From NCBI GenBank assembly GCA_050247435.1, contig JBFWUF010000038.1, positions 21,677 through 85,676 of the forward strand: DNA of 64,000 nucleotides. The letters run 5' to 3'. A model generated the notes under the pieces. It made no database searches. It was not told where the DNA came from and saw only the letters and a program-made list of their open reading frames with translations. How positions within the stretch are numbered: the stretch's first letter is position 1; every line of letters begins with the position of its first letter. A program made the translations under genes and the position numbers. Origin of the DNA: JAJVID01 sp050247435 (lineage in GTDB: Bacteria > Acidobacteriota > Blastocatellia > RBC074). Shown piece by piece: positions 1 through 9,118 of this stretch.

Positions 1-2
1 AC

Positions 3-80
3 TTATCGGCGGATGTTATTAAATTAGGTTCCGAAGTCACGGAGTTCGATTTTCATAATTCTCGAAGGATTAAACCTTGA
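3..80 (+). CDS. C-terminal end of an upstream ORF (partial, tentative)
   Basis: A reading frame is open from the left edge (phase starting at base 3) for 25 codons and stops with TGA at 78-80, sharing its last A with the ATG of the DsbA-like gene at 80 (a TGATG junction). The visible tail ends in HNSRRIKP. A stop-start overlap of this kind is typical of translationally coupled operon genes, which is the main reason to list it. The stretch is too short to identify, and 25 open codons could arise by chance. Confidence 0.4.
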   Translation, partial: LSADVIKLGSEVTEFDFHNSRRIKP

Positions 81-730
81 TGAAACGTTATTTGCCTTTT
101 GTGATTATTGCGGCTGTTCTGGTGGCGGCTCTTGGCGCGGGAGCATTGATGTTCCGCTCGACGCAACCTCAGCCTTCAGCGACGCCGTCGCCGGCTAACA
201 GCCCTGTCCCAAAAACTGATGTAGCGACATCCAAGGGTGTCGTCACCATCGAAGAATTTGGTGATTACCAATGCCCGCCTTGCGGCGCCTTGCATCCAAT
301 TCTAAAAACTCTGAAGGGTGAATACGGGGATCGGATCAAGTTTATCTTTTACCATTACCCGTTAACTCAAATTCACAAGCACGCGCTCGAAGCCTCATAC
401 GCCGCCGCGGCCGCTGGCCTTCAGGGTAAGTTCTGGGAGATGCACAACCTGCTTTACGAAAATCAGTCTACGTGGAGCGAGGTGGGTGATTTTCGCCCGG
501 TTGCGATCAATTTCGCGCGCCAGATAGGGCTGGACACCGCGCGTTTCATAAAAGATATGGACGGGCTTAAAGTGATGGCTGTCGTATCGGCTGATGAACA
601 ACGCGCCAACGCGCTCGGTGTTAACTCCACGCCAACGGTTTTTATTAACGGCCAGATGCTCTCAAACGATAATTTAACGATTGAAGGCATGCGTAAGGAG
701 ATCAACCAGAGATTGCCCGTCACGCCATGA
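80..730 (+). CDS. DsbA-like thioredoxin-fold thiol:disulfide protein
   Basis: Membrane-anchored or secreted thioredoxin-fold protein expected to form or shuffle disulfides outside the cytoplasm. An N-terminal hydrophobic segment (about residues 4-24) is followed by a Pro/Ser-rich linker and then a DsbA/Thioredoxin_4 domain with the active site CPPC in DYQCPPCGALH and the cis-Pro loop STPTVFING near the C-terminus. I chose ATG at 80 rather than the TTG at 77 because GAAGGA at 64-69 is well spaced for it. It is convergent with a VKOR-family gene, the usual quinone-linked reoxidant of DsbA-type proteins in phyla without DsbB. That functional pairing is inference from family and proximity. Confidence 0.88.
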   Translation: MKRYLPFVIIAAVLVAALGAGALMFRSTQPQPSATPSPANSPVPKTDVATSKGVVTIEEFGDYQCPPCGALHPILKTLKGEYGDRIKFIFYHYPLTQIHKHALEASYAAAAAGLQGKFWEMHNLLYENQSTWSEVGDFRPVAINFARQIGLDTARFIKDMDGLKVMAVVSADEQRANALGVNSTPTVFINGQMLSNDNLTIEGMRKEINQRLPVTP

Positions 731-772
731 TCGAACGGTTCCGATTCATTCCCCAATTCAACCTGGATGCGA

Positions 773-1252
773 TCAACGGCGATGCGCGGGAATGACGAAC
801 CTCGCCGCCGCAACAAGAGCTGTCAGCGTCAGCGTCATTGCAGTTGATAGAAGACAGTATTCGCAGTAAGCGTGAAGCACGAACGCTTGCAGATACAGCA
901 GCCAGAGAGTGGCGCCCAACATTGGCGCAACCAGCATGGCTAACCCGGTTCGCGCGCGCTCGTAACCGAACGCCGCCAGCGTGGCAAGACTGAACGCGGC
1001 GAAATAGGCCAGCGATCCGAAAGCCGCTGTGGGGATGCCGGCGATTGTCGCGTAAGGGCTGCTGAGCACGGCGGAACAACCGGTGGTGACTGTGCATCGG
1101 ACGCTCTGACCGGTGAGATGTTGCACTGTCAAATAGATCGAATCTCCCAGACCGATCAGTGAAACCAGCATCGCCGGCCCATAAATCCATGCCGGATGAC
1201 GCCCGGCTCCAGGATCGGTGGTGGACTGGATTGGGGGTTGCGAATTTTTCAT
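773..1252 (-). CDS. Vitamin K epoxide reductase (VKOR) family protein
   Basis: Integral membrane protein of the VKOR family, about 159 residues with four to five hydrophobic helices. The redox CxxC is CEYC in the last third (YCEYCLLSTA), and the loop cysteine pair is visible as RCTVTTGCSAVLSS, with the conserved Ser/Pro region GIPTAAFG following. Bacterial VKORs reoxidise DsbA-like partners and pass electrons to quinone. Here the gene faces a DsbA-like gene tail to tail with only 42 bases between, so they are not one operon but probably one pathway. No thioredoxin domain is fused, unlike some cyanobacterial VKORs, which fits the partner being encoded next door. Confidence 0.88.
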   Translation of the reverse strand: MKNSQPPIQSTTDPGAGRHPAWIYGPAMLVSLIGLGDSIYLTVQHLTGQSVRCTVTTGCSAVLSSPYATIAGIPTAAFGSLAYFAAFSLATLAAFGYERARTGLAMLVAPMLGATLWLLYLQAFVLHAYCEYCLLSTAMTLTLTALVAAARFVIPAHRR

Positions 1253-1381
1253 AACCTGTAATTTTTTTTTGAACTCTCCTGGCTCTTCTTCCCGTTGAAA
1301 AGAGCCATCGAACTTTTAACACTGATCACGTTATCGCCTCAACCCGCTAATCACAAATAAAAAGCCGGAAAGGAATCAGGT

Positions 1382-2152
1382 ATGAGCCGAGCATCTTTCA
1401 CAAAAGTTTTGAGCGCAGGAGTTTTGAGTTTGATCGGAATTCTGTCGCTGCCGATGTTCTATTTTCATCCCGGCCACGGTCAGGAGCCGCGAAATCCGCC
1501 GAAAGCCTCCCTACAGGTTTTCATAGAAGGCGTGGGGCCTGAATGGCGCGCGCTGGGGGAAAGTGACTTCACAAACGTCAACTGCTACCCGGACACCTGG
1601 ACGTGGAAGAATGACTTGCTGACTTGCTCCGGCAAGCCTATCGGCGTGATGCGCACGCGGCAGACGTTCACCAACTTCGAATTGGTCGTCCAATGGCGGC
1701 ATCTGAAATCAGGCGGCAATTCGGGCGTCTTCGTGTGGGCGCCGGAGGAAGCGTTGAAGGATTTGAAGCCCGACACGCTGCCGCAGTACGGCATCGAGGT
1801 GCAGATGCTCGACCACGGCTTCGCCGAGCAATATGAGAAACGCACGGGGAAGAAAGGAGACTGGTTCACAACCAACGGCGACATCTTCGCCGTCGGCAAA
1901 TCGAAGCTGAACCCGTTCCCGCCATTGTCGCCCAATGGCTCGCGCAGCTTCCCGCGTAAGAATCTCAGCAAAGGCGTCGGCGAATGGAACCATTACTACG
2001 TCCGCGCCATCAATGGCGAGGTGCGATTGTGGGTGAACGGTGAGGAAGTTTCTGGCGGAAGCGGCGCCGAACCGCGAACAGGCCACCTCTGCCTGGAATC
2101 GGAAGGCTCGCCGATTGAATTCAAGAACATCCGCATCCGCGAGTTGCCCTGA
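1382..2152 (+). CDS. DUF1080 (3-keto-disaccharide hydrolase-like) secreted protein
   Basis: Secreted protein of the DUF1080 family, a concanavalin-like beta-sandwich fold that includes 3-keto-glycoside hydrolases. An N-terminal signal-like segment (about residues 8-33) precedes the domain. Family-typical sections are visible: TNVNCYPDTWTWKNDLLTC, then FELVVQWRHLKSGGNSGVFVW, a mid-domain IEVQMLDHG and the C-terminal SEGSPIEFKNIRIREL. The ATG at 1382 has AAAGGAA seven bases upstream. In Acidobacteriota and Planctomycetes such proteins are common and usually linked to carbohydrate turnover. No sugar genes flank it here, so the substrate is unknown. It ends just before a strong hairpin terminator. 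Confidence 0.85.
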   Translation: MSRASFTKVLSAGVLSLIGILSLPMFYFHPGHGQEPRNPPKASLQVFIEGVGPEWRALGESDFTNVNCYPDTWTWKNDLLTCSGKPIGVMRTRQTFTNFELVVQWRHLKSGGNSGVFVWAPEEALKDLKPDTLPQYGIEVQMLDHGFAEQYEKRTGKKGDWFTTNGDIFAVGKSKLNPFPPLSPNGSRSFPRKNLSKGVGEWNHYYVRAINGEVRLWVNGEEVSGGSGAEPRTGHLCLESEGSPIEFKNIRIRELP

Positions 2153-2171
2153 TTCTGAAATAATCCTTTAG

Positions 2172-2230
2172 ACAGGAAAATGCCGGACAGAAAAATAGAT
2201 TCCATATTTTCCTGTCCGGCATTTTTCTGT
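2172..2230. terminator. Bidirectional hairpin terminator between convergent genes
   Basis: A 26-bp inverted repeat (arms 2172-2197 and 2205-2230, 24 of 26 pairs) with a 7-base loop lies between the convergent ends of the DUF1080 and D-aminoacylase genes. The core arm is ATGCCGGACAG, flanked by A-rich and T-rich runs on both sides, so a U-tract follows the stem in either direction. It fits an intrinsic terminator serving both genes. Confidence 0.8.
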
Positions 2231-2242
2231 TTTTCCCGTTCA

Positions 2243-3871
2243 TCAAATTTCGACGGGTTTGAACTTCACCGCCACTCCGCTCCCGACCTCAGTCTGGCGC
2301 TCGCCCCAGATTGTCAGGTTTCCTCCGACGATCACGTACTCGATGCCCGCCGGGTATTGCTTCGAATCGTCGAACGTCGCGCGATCAATCACCTGACTAG
2401 GATCGAAAACGACCAGGTTTGCGCGCGCGCCGCCTTCGATCCGCCCGTGGTAGCGAAGTTGAAATGTTTCGGCGGCCAGCCCAGACATTTTGCGCACGGC
2501 CTCTTCCAGCGTCAGCAAGCCCTGTTCGCGCACGTAACGTCCGAGGATGCGCGGGTATGTTCCGTAAGCGCGCGGATGCGGTTTGCCGCCGAGCAAACCG
2601 TCAGTGCAGACGTTGACGTAAGGCTCAAGCATGATTTTTTTCACGACATCTTCCGATTGGCTGAACGAGATCATCCCGACACCCATTCGCTCCTGAAGCA
2701 ACAGATCGAGAGCGAAATCCGCCGCGTCTTCTTCGCTCACTCGATCAACTTGCTTGCTCAGGCTCGCCGCCCGCGCAAGGTTTTTGCCGAGGTATTCCGG
2801 ATGATTGCCCGAAGGAATATCCGAGATGACTATGCCTTCAGGCCCTGACCACTTCCAGAAGTTGTCCCAACTCGAACGCGAGCGATCCAACATCGCCGCG
2901 CGCATCCTGCCGCGTTCCTCCTGACTCGCCAGCCGCTTCAAAGTCTCTTCGATTCCGCCAGCATGCGCCCAGGGCGGCAATATCGCGCCGAGCATTGTCG
3001 AACCGGCGATGTAAGGATATTGATCAGCCGTCAGCCGCAGGCCTTCGCGTTGCGCACGGTGGATCATCTCCAGCACGCCGTCAATCCGCGCCCAGTTCTC
3101 GCGCCCGGCGATCTTGAAGTGCGAGATGTGAACGCGGACGCCCGACCGTTGACCGACCTCGATCATCTCGGCCACGGCGTCTTCGATGTAATCGCTCTCG
3201 CTGCGCATGTGCGAGACGAAAATGCCGTCGAATTCGGCGACGGCGCGGCACAACTCGACAAGCTCATTTGTGTCGGCAAAACAGCACGGCGGATAGATCA
3301 AGCCGGTTGACAAACCCAGCGCGCCTTCGCGCATTGATTGCCGGATGAGTTCCTGCATTGCGCGAATCTCTTCCGCGCTCGCCGACCGGTCTTCCATCCC
3401 CATCACACTCAACCTCACCGCGCCGTGCGGAATCAAATAAGCGCAATCAATCGCCGGTCGCGCGCGGTCAATCGCAGCAAGATATTCAGCCACTGATTGC
3501 CAATCCCACGCGCGGTCGAGGCGTCCATCCAGCCCGGCCAGCGAGCGCGCAACCTGCGGCTGATCTTCGGCGCGAATCGGCGCGACCGAAACTCCATCCT
3601 GACCGAAGACTTCGAGCGTGATTCCCTGCCGAACCTTCATCGGCAGTTGCGGCTCCACAAGAACTCGCAGATCGGAATGGCCGTGCGTGTCAATGAAACC
3701 GGGCGCGATGATCATGCCGGAGCAATCAATCTCTTCCGCCGCGTGCAAGGTTCCGGGCACATCAATCGCCAGGATGTAATTGCGGCGAATCGCAATGTCT
3801 TCCGCGTAGCGGCCGCGCCCCGTTCCATCAATGATCGTCCCATTTTTCAAAACCAGATCAGGTGTTTTCAT
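2243..3871 (-). CDS. N-acyl-D-amino-acid deacylase (D-aminoacylase family)
   Basis: Amidohydrolase-superfamily enzyme of the D-aminoacylase type, 542 residues. The N-terminal metal motif is DTHGHSD after GMIIAPGFI (about residues 59-66). A cysteine-containing LIYPPCCF segment sits where D-aminoacylases place a metal-ligand Cys, HISHFK gives a further metal His, and the C-terminal composite domain ends in the usual VVGG region. Family members hydrolyse N-acyl-D-amino acids; relatives act on N-carbamoyl and cyclic amide substrates. ATG follows the stop of the upstream amidase gene by one base (TGAAATG), so the two are co-transcribed and probably coupled. The substrate is not fixed by sequence. 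Confidence 0.85.
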   Translation of the reverse strand: MKTPDLVLKNGTIIDGTGRGRYAEDIAIRRNYILAIDVPGTLHAAEEIDCSGMIIAPGFIDTHGHSDLRVLVEPQLPMKVRQGITLEVFGQDGVSVAPIRAEDQPQVARSLAGLDGRLDRAWDWQSVAEYLAAIDRARPAIDCAYLIPHGAVRLSVMGMEDRSASAEEIRAMQELIRQSMREGALGLSTGLIYPPCCFADTNELVELCRAVAEFDGIFVSHMRSESDYIEDAVAEMIEVGQRSGVRVHISHFKIAGRENWARIDGVLEMIHRAQREGLRLTADQYPYIAGSTMLGAILPPWAHAGGIEETLKRLASQEERGRMRAAMLDRSRSSWDNFWKWSGPEGIVISDIPSGNHPEYLGKNLARAASLSKQVDRVSEEDAADFALDLLLQERMGVGMISFSQSEDVVKKIMLEPYVNVCTDGLLGGKPHPRAYGTYPRILGRYVREQGLLTLEEAVRKMSGLAAETFQLRYHGRIEGGARANLVVFDPSQVIDRATFDDSKQYPAGIEYVIVGGNLTIWGERQTEVGSGVAVKFKPVEI

Positions 3872-3872
3872 T

Positions 3873-4742
3873 TCACATCCCCATCAGCGGCTCGTACATC
3901 TCAGGCCGCCGGTCGCGGTAAAACTGCCAGTGCGTGCGAACCTCGCGGATTTCATCCAGATCCAGATCGGCGACAATCAATTCGTCTTTGTCTTCGCCGC
4001 CTTTCGCCAGGATGCGCCCGTCGGGATTGCTGAAATACGACGAGCCGAAGAACTCACCGACATTCCACGGCGCTTCGGTTCCGACGCGGTTGATCGTACC
4101 GACGAAATAACCGTTGGCGACGGCGTGCGCACGCTGCTCAAGCTCCCACAAATAATCGGCGTGCCCTTTAGTCGTCGCTGAAGGAATGAAAACGATCTCG
4201 GCGCCGTTCAAGCCCAACGCCCGCGCGCCTTCGGGAAAATGCCGGTCGTAGCAAATGTAAACGCCGACGCGCGCGTACTTCGTTTCAAAAGTCGGGAAGC
4301 CCAGATTACCCGGCGTGAAATAGAACTTCTCCCAAAATCCGGGCAGGCAATGTGGGATGTGCGTCTTGCGGTACTTGCCCAGGTACTTGCCATCAGCGTC
4401 AATCACCGCCGCAGTGTTGTAATAAACGCCGGTCATCTCCTCTTCGTAAATCGGCGAGACGATCACCATCCGATGCTGTTTGGCGACTTCGCACATCAAC
4501 CGCGTCGTCGGCCCATCCGGGATGCGCTCGACCAGGCCGTACCAGTGCGGGTTCTGTTCGGCGGGAAAATACGGGCCGTAGAAAAGCTCTTGCAAGCAGA
4601 TAATCTGAACGCCCTGTTTGGCGGCATCGGCGATCATCGCGACATGCTTATCAATCATCGCTTTTTTGATCTTCTCAATCGAGCTTTCAGCAGGCTCCGC
4701 GTTCGCGGCCTGAATCAAACCGCATCTGACAATTCGTGACAT
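3873..4742 (-). CDS. Nitrilase-family N-carbamoyl amidase (beta-ureidopropionase-like), copy 1
   Basis: Carbon-nitrogen hydrolase of the beta-ureidopropionase/N-carbamoylputrescine amidase branch, 289 residues from the chosen start. The catalytic triad is visible: Glu in CLQELF, Lys in KYRKTHIPH and Cys in YICYDRHFPEG. It is a clear paralogue of the amidase at 30980-31849, sharing long identical blocks such as SPIYEEE/VPIYEEE and ARALGLNGAEIVF. I chose ATG at 4742 (MSRIVRCG) over a longer upstream frame because GAGAGGA lies at normal spacing and the paralogue starts at the same place. It lies between an LLM flavin oxidoreductase and the D-aminoacylase. It probably cleaves an N-carbamoyl amino acid to amine, CO2 and ammonia. 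Confidence 0.88.
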   Translation of the reverse strand: MSRIVRCGLIQAANAEPAESSIEKIKKAMIDKHVAMIADAAKQGVQIICLQELFYGPYFPAEQNPHWYGLVERIPDGPTTRLMCEVAKQHRMVIVSPIYEEEMTGVYYNTAAVIDADGKYLGKYRKTHIPHCLPGFWEKFYFTPGNLGFPTFETKYARVGVYICYDRHFPEGARALGLNGAEIVFIPSATTKGHADYLWELEQRAHAVANGYFVGTINRVGTEAPWNVGEFFGSSYFSNPDGRILAKGGEDKDELIVADLDLDEIREVRTHWQFYRDRRPEMYEPLMGM

Positions 4743-4764
4743 CGAAGTATTCCTCTCAAAAAAT

Positions 4765-4844
4765 GTCCGACAAGCTGCCAGCATGTCGTGGGCATCCGTA
4801 AGTTACCGATTGCGAAATCAGCGACAAGCTGGCAGCTTGTCGGA

Positions 4845-4845
<1 letters not shown>
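4765..4845. repeat. 18-bp perfect inverted repeat of a palindromic element
   Basis: GTCCGACAAGCTGCCAGC at 4765-4782 and its exact reverse complement at 4828-4845 flank about 45 bases in the gap between the amidase and LLM genes. The right arm region is itself a near palindrome (CGACAAGCTGGCAGCTTGTCG-like). The right arm reaches the stop codon of the LLM gene. It could act as an attenuator or be a small REP/MITE-like element; unlike most other repeats here it has no short tandem unit. Confidence 0.75.
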
Positions 4846-5843
<998 letters not shown>

Positions 5844-5857
5844 GTTTCTTTTCCCCC

Positions 5858-6196
5858 TTAGCCAGCGTCCTGCAGAATGTTCCGTATCCCTCCTGCAACT
5901 TTGGGAAGCCGCTTCTTTACCGTTTCCCAGACAAGCGGGTAATCAACCCCAAAATAGAAATGGATTAACTTGTCGCGCATTCCCGCCATTTCCTTCCAGG
6001 GAACCTGAGGATATTTTTGGCGCATTTCGTCTGGTATTTGTTTGGCGGCTTCACCAATGATCTCGAATTTCCGCAACACGGCGCTGCTGGTTTTGTCGTC
6101 TGCTTGAAACGCCTCCAGGTCCATTCCGGCTACGAATTCTTCGATCCTCTCTATCGCAGCCAAAATGTCTTTCAAATAGAGCGTGTGATCTCTCAT
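5858..6196 (-). CDS. hepT: HepT-like (DUF86) HEPN RNase toxin
   Basis: HEPN-domain protein of the HepT/DUF86 family, 112 residues. The catalytic RNase motif Rx4HxY is intact as RDKLIHFYF near residues 74-82, and the N-terminal helix MRDHTLYLKDILAAIERI is typical. In known systems HepT cleaves tRNA and is neutralised when the MntA partner AMPylates the HxY tyrosine. The start overlaps the stop of the MNT gene by four bases (ATGA), the standard coupled arrangement. The pair is embedded in a run of catabolic genes. Confidence 0.88.
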   Translation of the reverse strand: MRDHTLYLKDILAAIERIEEFVAGMDLEAFQADDKTSSAVLRKFEIIGEAAKQIPDEMRQKYPQVPWKEMAGMRDKLIHFYFGVDYPLVWETVKKRLPKVAGGIRNILQDAG

Positions 6197-6483
6197 ACGG
6201 TTACGACCTCTCGTAACACGGATTCCCGAAGCTCCGCCCTCAAAGCGCGCTTGGGAACGATGTCCACTTTTCGCTGTAGCAATTCTTCCAGGTAGTTGGC
6301 CAGCCCGACTAAATCAAACAAGTCTGCTCCTTCTTCAAACTCCACCAGTAAATCAATGTCGCTGTCTGCGCGTTGCTCTCCACGCGCAAAAGAACCGAAC
6401 AGGCCGATTTCCTTCGCCTTGTATCGGGTGGCGATGACAGGTTTAAGCTCTCTCAATTTAGTCAGAATGCTGTCAATGTTCAT
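6193..6483 (-). CDS. mntA: MntA-like minimal nucleotidyltransferase antitoxin
   Basis: Minimal nucleotidyltransferase, 96 residues, with the motif GSx10DxD in GSFARGEQRADSDIDLLVEF and a C-terminal KVDIVPKRAL segment. Such proteins AMPylate their HepT partner as antitoxins. I chose ATG at 6483 (MNIDSIL) because AGGAG lies five bases upstream; the frame is open further upstream but only as a shadow of the ssnA-like gene end. The stop overlaps the HepT start (ATGA). A second, unrelated-looking MNT-HEPN pair lies at 11309-12146. Confidence 0.88.
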   Translation of the reverse strand: MNIDSILTKLRELKPVIATRYKAKEIGLFGSFARGEQRADSDIDLLVEFEEGADLFDLVGLANYLEELLQRKVDIVPKRALRAELRESVLREVVTV

Positions 6484-6538
6484 AATCACTCCTGCCTCAT
6501 CATAATCCGCATCAATATTCAGCCGAAAGGTTTGCGCG

Positions 6539-7867
6539 TCAAGCCACAACTCGCGCCCACATCTTCTTCGCCTGCTCACGGCTTCCATCTGCAATCTCCG
6601 CCTCATCCAGAAACAACAACCGCCGGTCTTTCATCAACACCTTGCCCGCGCAGATGGTCGTCGTCACCATCGAATTCTCAAACCCAAACAGGATGTGCCA
6701 GGGCAGGTTGTCAGCAGTCATTGGCGTGGTCGGATGATAGTCCACAAAGATGATGTCGGCGAACGCGCCGGGCGCCAGCACGCCAATCGGCGCTTGAGTA
6801 AAGAACACACCCGCGAGCGCGGCGTTGTTGGTCACGGCCATTTCGGCAACTGTCGCTCCGCTCATCCGGCGCGGGTCGCGGCGCGCTGCTTTGTGAGAAA
6901 GATACGCCGCCTTCCATTCGTCCCACATCGCATTTGAAAAACCATCGTTGCCCAACCCGACTTTCACGCCCATCCGCAGCAAGCCTTCCACATCCGCCGC
7001 GCCCACAGCGTTGTTCATATTCGAGCGTGGCTGGTGCGTCACCCAGGTTCCGGTTTCGCTGAGCAATTCCGCCTCGCGGTGATCAATGTGGACGGCGTGC
7101 GCGACAATCGAGCGCGGGCCGAGAATGCCGAATTTGTTGAGGCGATCAATCACTCGCATGCCGCTCTTCTTCAAACTGTCGTACTGGTCGGCTTCGTGTT
7201 CAGCCGCGTGGATGTGAAATCCGCCTTCGTGGGCGTCGCGGCAAGCTTCGAGCGTGGCGCCGGAGAGCGTAAGCGAAGCGTGCAGGCCGAAGGTCGCGGC
7301 GATTGCGGATTGCGGATTGCGGATTGCGGATTGGATGAAGCGAAGATTCTCTTTGATTCCGGCCTTCGCTCTTTCAGCGCCGTCGCGGTCGGTGACTTCA
7401 TAACAAAGACAAGCGCGCAAACCCGCTTGCTCGACCGCTTCGGCGATCACATCCAGAGAGCCTTCAATCGCGTTGGGCGAGGCGTGATGATCAATCAGCG
7501 TGGTCGTCCCGTGCTTGATCGCGTCAATCAAACAAACCAACGCAGAGTAGCGTACATCTTCCAGCGTGAGCGCCTTATCCAGCTTCCACCACAGCCGCTC
7601 CAGAATTTCGGGGAAGTCTTTTGGCGCATCGCCCGGGATCGCCATCCCGCGTGCGAACGCGCCGTAAAAATGCGTATGCGCGCAGATATTGCCGGGCATC
7701 ACGTATTGCCCGCGCGCGTCCAGCGTTTCGGCTTGCGGATGCTGCGCTTGCAATTCTGGCGACGGGCCGAGCGCGACGATGCGGTCGCCTTCGACGTAGA
7801 GCGCATGCTTTTCCAGAATCTGATTCGGCGCGCCCCACGTGATGAGCGTGGCATTGGTGATCAGCAT
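6539..7867 (-). CDS. ssnA: SsnA-type aminohydrolase (amidohydrolase/deaminase)
   Basis: Metal-dependent amidohydrolase of the SsnA group, related to atrazine chlorohydrolase, guanine deaminase and S-adenosylhomocysteine deaminase; 442 residues, the same length as E. coli SsnA as I recall it. Motifs: metal site VMPGNICAHTHFYGAFARGM, the LWWKLDKALTLEDVRYSALV block, IDHHASP and the later HAAEHEAD and AHAVHID histidines. In E. coli ssnA lies in the xdhD/hyuA/ygeX region tied to purine and heterocycle breakdown, and an xdhD-like gene is also present here at 12157. A short tandem repeat lies inside the gene around residues 179-190 (SAIRNPQSAI), which looks like an insertion. Exact substrate unknown. 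Confidence 0.82.
   Translation of the reverse strand: MLITNATLITWGAPNQILEKHALYVEGDRIVALGPSPELQAQHPQAETLDARGQYVMPGNICAHTHFYGAFARGMAIPGDAPKDFPEILERLWWKLDKALTLEDVRYSALVCLIDAIKHGTTTLIDHHASPNAIEGSLDVIAEAVEQAGLRACLCYEVTDRDGAERAKAGIKENLRFIQSAIRNPQSAIAATFGLHASLTLSGATLEACRDAHEGGFHIHAAEHEADQYDSLKKSGMRVIDRLNKFGILGPRSIVAHAVHIDHREAELLSETGTWVTHQPRSNMNNAVGAADVEGLLRMGVKVGLGNDGFSNAMWDEWKAAYLSHKAARRDPRRMSGATVAEMAVTNNAALAGVFFTQAPIGVLAPGAFADIIFVDYHPTTPMTADNLPWHILFGFENSMVTTTICAGKVLMKDRRLLFLDEAEIADGSREQAKKMWARVVA
7302..7334. repeat. Heptamer tandem repeat inside the ssnA-like gene
   Basis: ATTGCGG is repeated four times head to tail (7302-7329) followed by a partial ATTGG. On the coding (minus) strand this encodes SAIRNPQSAI between KENLRFIQ and ATFGLHASLTL, two segments that family knowledge suggests are nearly adjacent in SsnA. 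The tract keeps the reading frame. The unit resembles those seen in intergenic hairpins elsewhere in the window, for example GCGGAAT at 38541-38613. Confidence 0.85.
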
Positions 7868-7885
7868 AACGAAAACCCCGGCGGT

Positions 7886-9109
7886 TTATGACAGCAGCTT
7901 ATCCAATTCCGCAACATCGGGTTGAATTCTCAGCGGCTCGTCTACGGCGCGGCGGGCCGTGTTGATGTCTTTCAAGCCGCTGCCGGTGATGACAATCGTC
8001 ACGCTCTCATCGGATTTGATCGCGCCGCTTTCGCGCAGCTTGATGAATCCGGCGAAGGCCGCCGCCGCTCCCGGTTCGGCGAAAACTCCGGTCGCGCGCG
8101 CCAACCGCGGGATCGCCGCGATGATCTCATCGTCGCTGACCTTTACCGCGCCGCCGCCGGAATCGCGCATCGCCCGAAGCGCCCGCGTCCCGTCGCGCGG
8201 ATCGCCAACGTTGATGCCGTCAGCAATGGTTCGCCCTTCGACCGGGCGGATCACGCCGTCGCCGTTCACCGCGTCAACAAGCGGCGCCGCGCCTGCGGCC
8301 TGCGCGCCGGTCAGTTTCGGCAAACGATCAATCCAGCCCAACCGCTTCAAATCGCAAAAGCCTTTCCACAAACCGCCGATGATGTTGCCATCGCCGACGC
8401 CGACCAGAATCCGATCAGGAACCTGCCAGTTCAATTGCTCGGCGATTTCAAACGCCGCCGTCTTTTTGCCTTCCGCCGTGAACGAGTTGTAGCCGGTCGT
8501 CCGCTGATACCAGCCGAAACGCTCGGAGGCGGCCAAACATAATCCGCAGGCCTGTTCGTAACTGCCTTCAACCAGCGCAACTGTCGCCCCGTAAATTTGC
8601 AGTTGCGCGACCTTCGCGGCTGGCGTTGTTGCAGGCACGAAGATGACTGACTTCATGCCCACGCTGGCGCACATCCCCGCGAGCGCCGCGCCCGCGTTGC
8701 CCGACGAAGCCGTAGTCGCCACGCTCGCGCCCGCTTCCCACGCTTTGACAACAGCCAGCGCGCTCGGACGATCTTTGAACGAAGCCGTCGGATTGCGCCC
8801 GTCGTCTTTGATCAAAAATTGCCGGACGCCAAACTCGGCGGCGAGCAGCGGCGCGTCGTAAAGCGGCGTCCACCCGACCGCGAGCGGCGGAACAGGCGAT
8901 GAATCTTCAATCGGCAGCAGCGCGCGATAACGCCATATCGTGAAATTGCAATCAGTGGCCAGCGCGGCTTTGTCCAACCGTTTGCCGATGCGCTCGTAAT
9001 CATAAAGCACATCGAGATTGCCGCCGCACGCTGGGCAAACGTATTCAATCTCGCTCACACCGAACGTGCGCGCACATTCAATGCATTTGAAACCAGTCAC
9101 ATTGCTCAT
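7886..9109 (-). CDS. thrC: Threonine synthase or threonine-synthase-like PLP enzyme
   Basis: Fold-type II PLP enzyme, 407 residues. It begins with a small zinc-ribbon-like segment (CIEC at residues 9-12, CPAC at 25-28) seen in one class of threonine synthases. The PLP lysine lies in NPTASFKDRPSA (near residue 113), and the phosphate-binding loop appears later as VGVGDGNIIGG. Threonine synthase converts O-phosphohomoserine to threonine. The gene is nine bases from another fold-type II enzyme gene and sits among catabolic genes rather than with hom or thrB, so it may be a paralogue with another beta- or gamma-elimination/replacement substrate. Confidence 0.78.
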   Translation of the reverse strand: MSNVTGFKCIECARTFGVSEIEYVCPACGGNLDVLYDYERIGKRLDKAALATDCNFTIWRYRALLPIEDSSPVPPLAVGWTPLYDAPLLAAEFGVRQFLIKDDGRNPTASFKDRPSALAVVKAWEAGASVATTASSGNAGAALAGMCASVGMKSVIFVPATTPAAKVAQLQIYGATVALVEGSYEQACGLCLAASERFGWYQRTTGYNSFTAEGKKTAAFEIAEQLNWQVPDRILVGVGDGNIIGGLWKGFCDLKRLGWIDRLPKLTGAQAAGAAPLVDAVNGDGVIRPVEGRTIADGINVGDPRDGTRALRAMRDSGGGAVKVSDDEIIAAIPRLARATGVFAEPGAAAAFAGFIKLRESGAIKSDESVTIVITGSGLKDINTARRAVDEPLRIQPDVAELDKLLS

Positions 9110-9118
9110 CTCAAAAAA

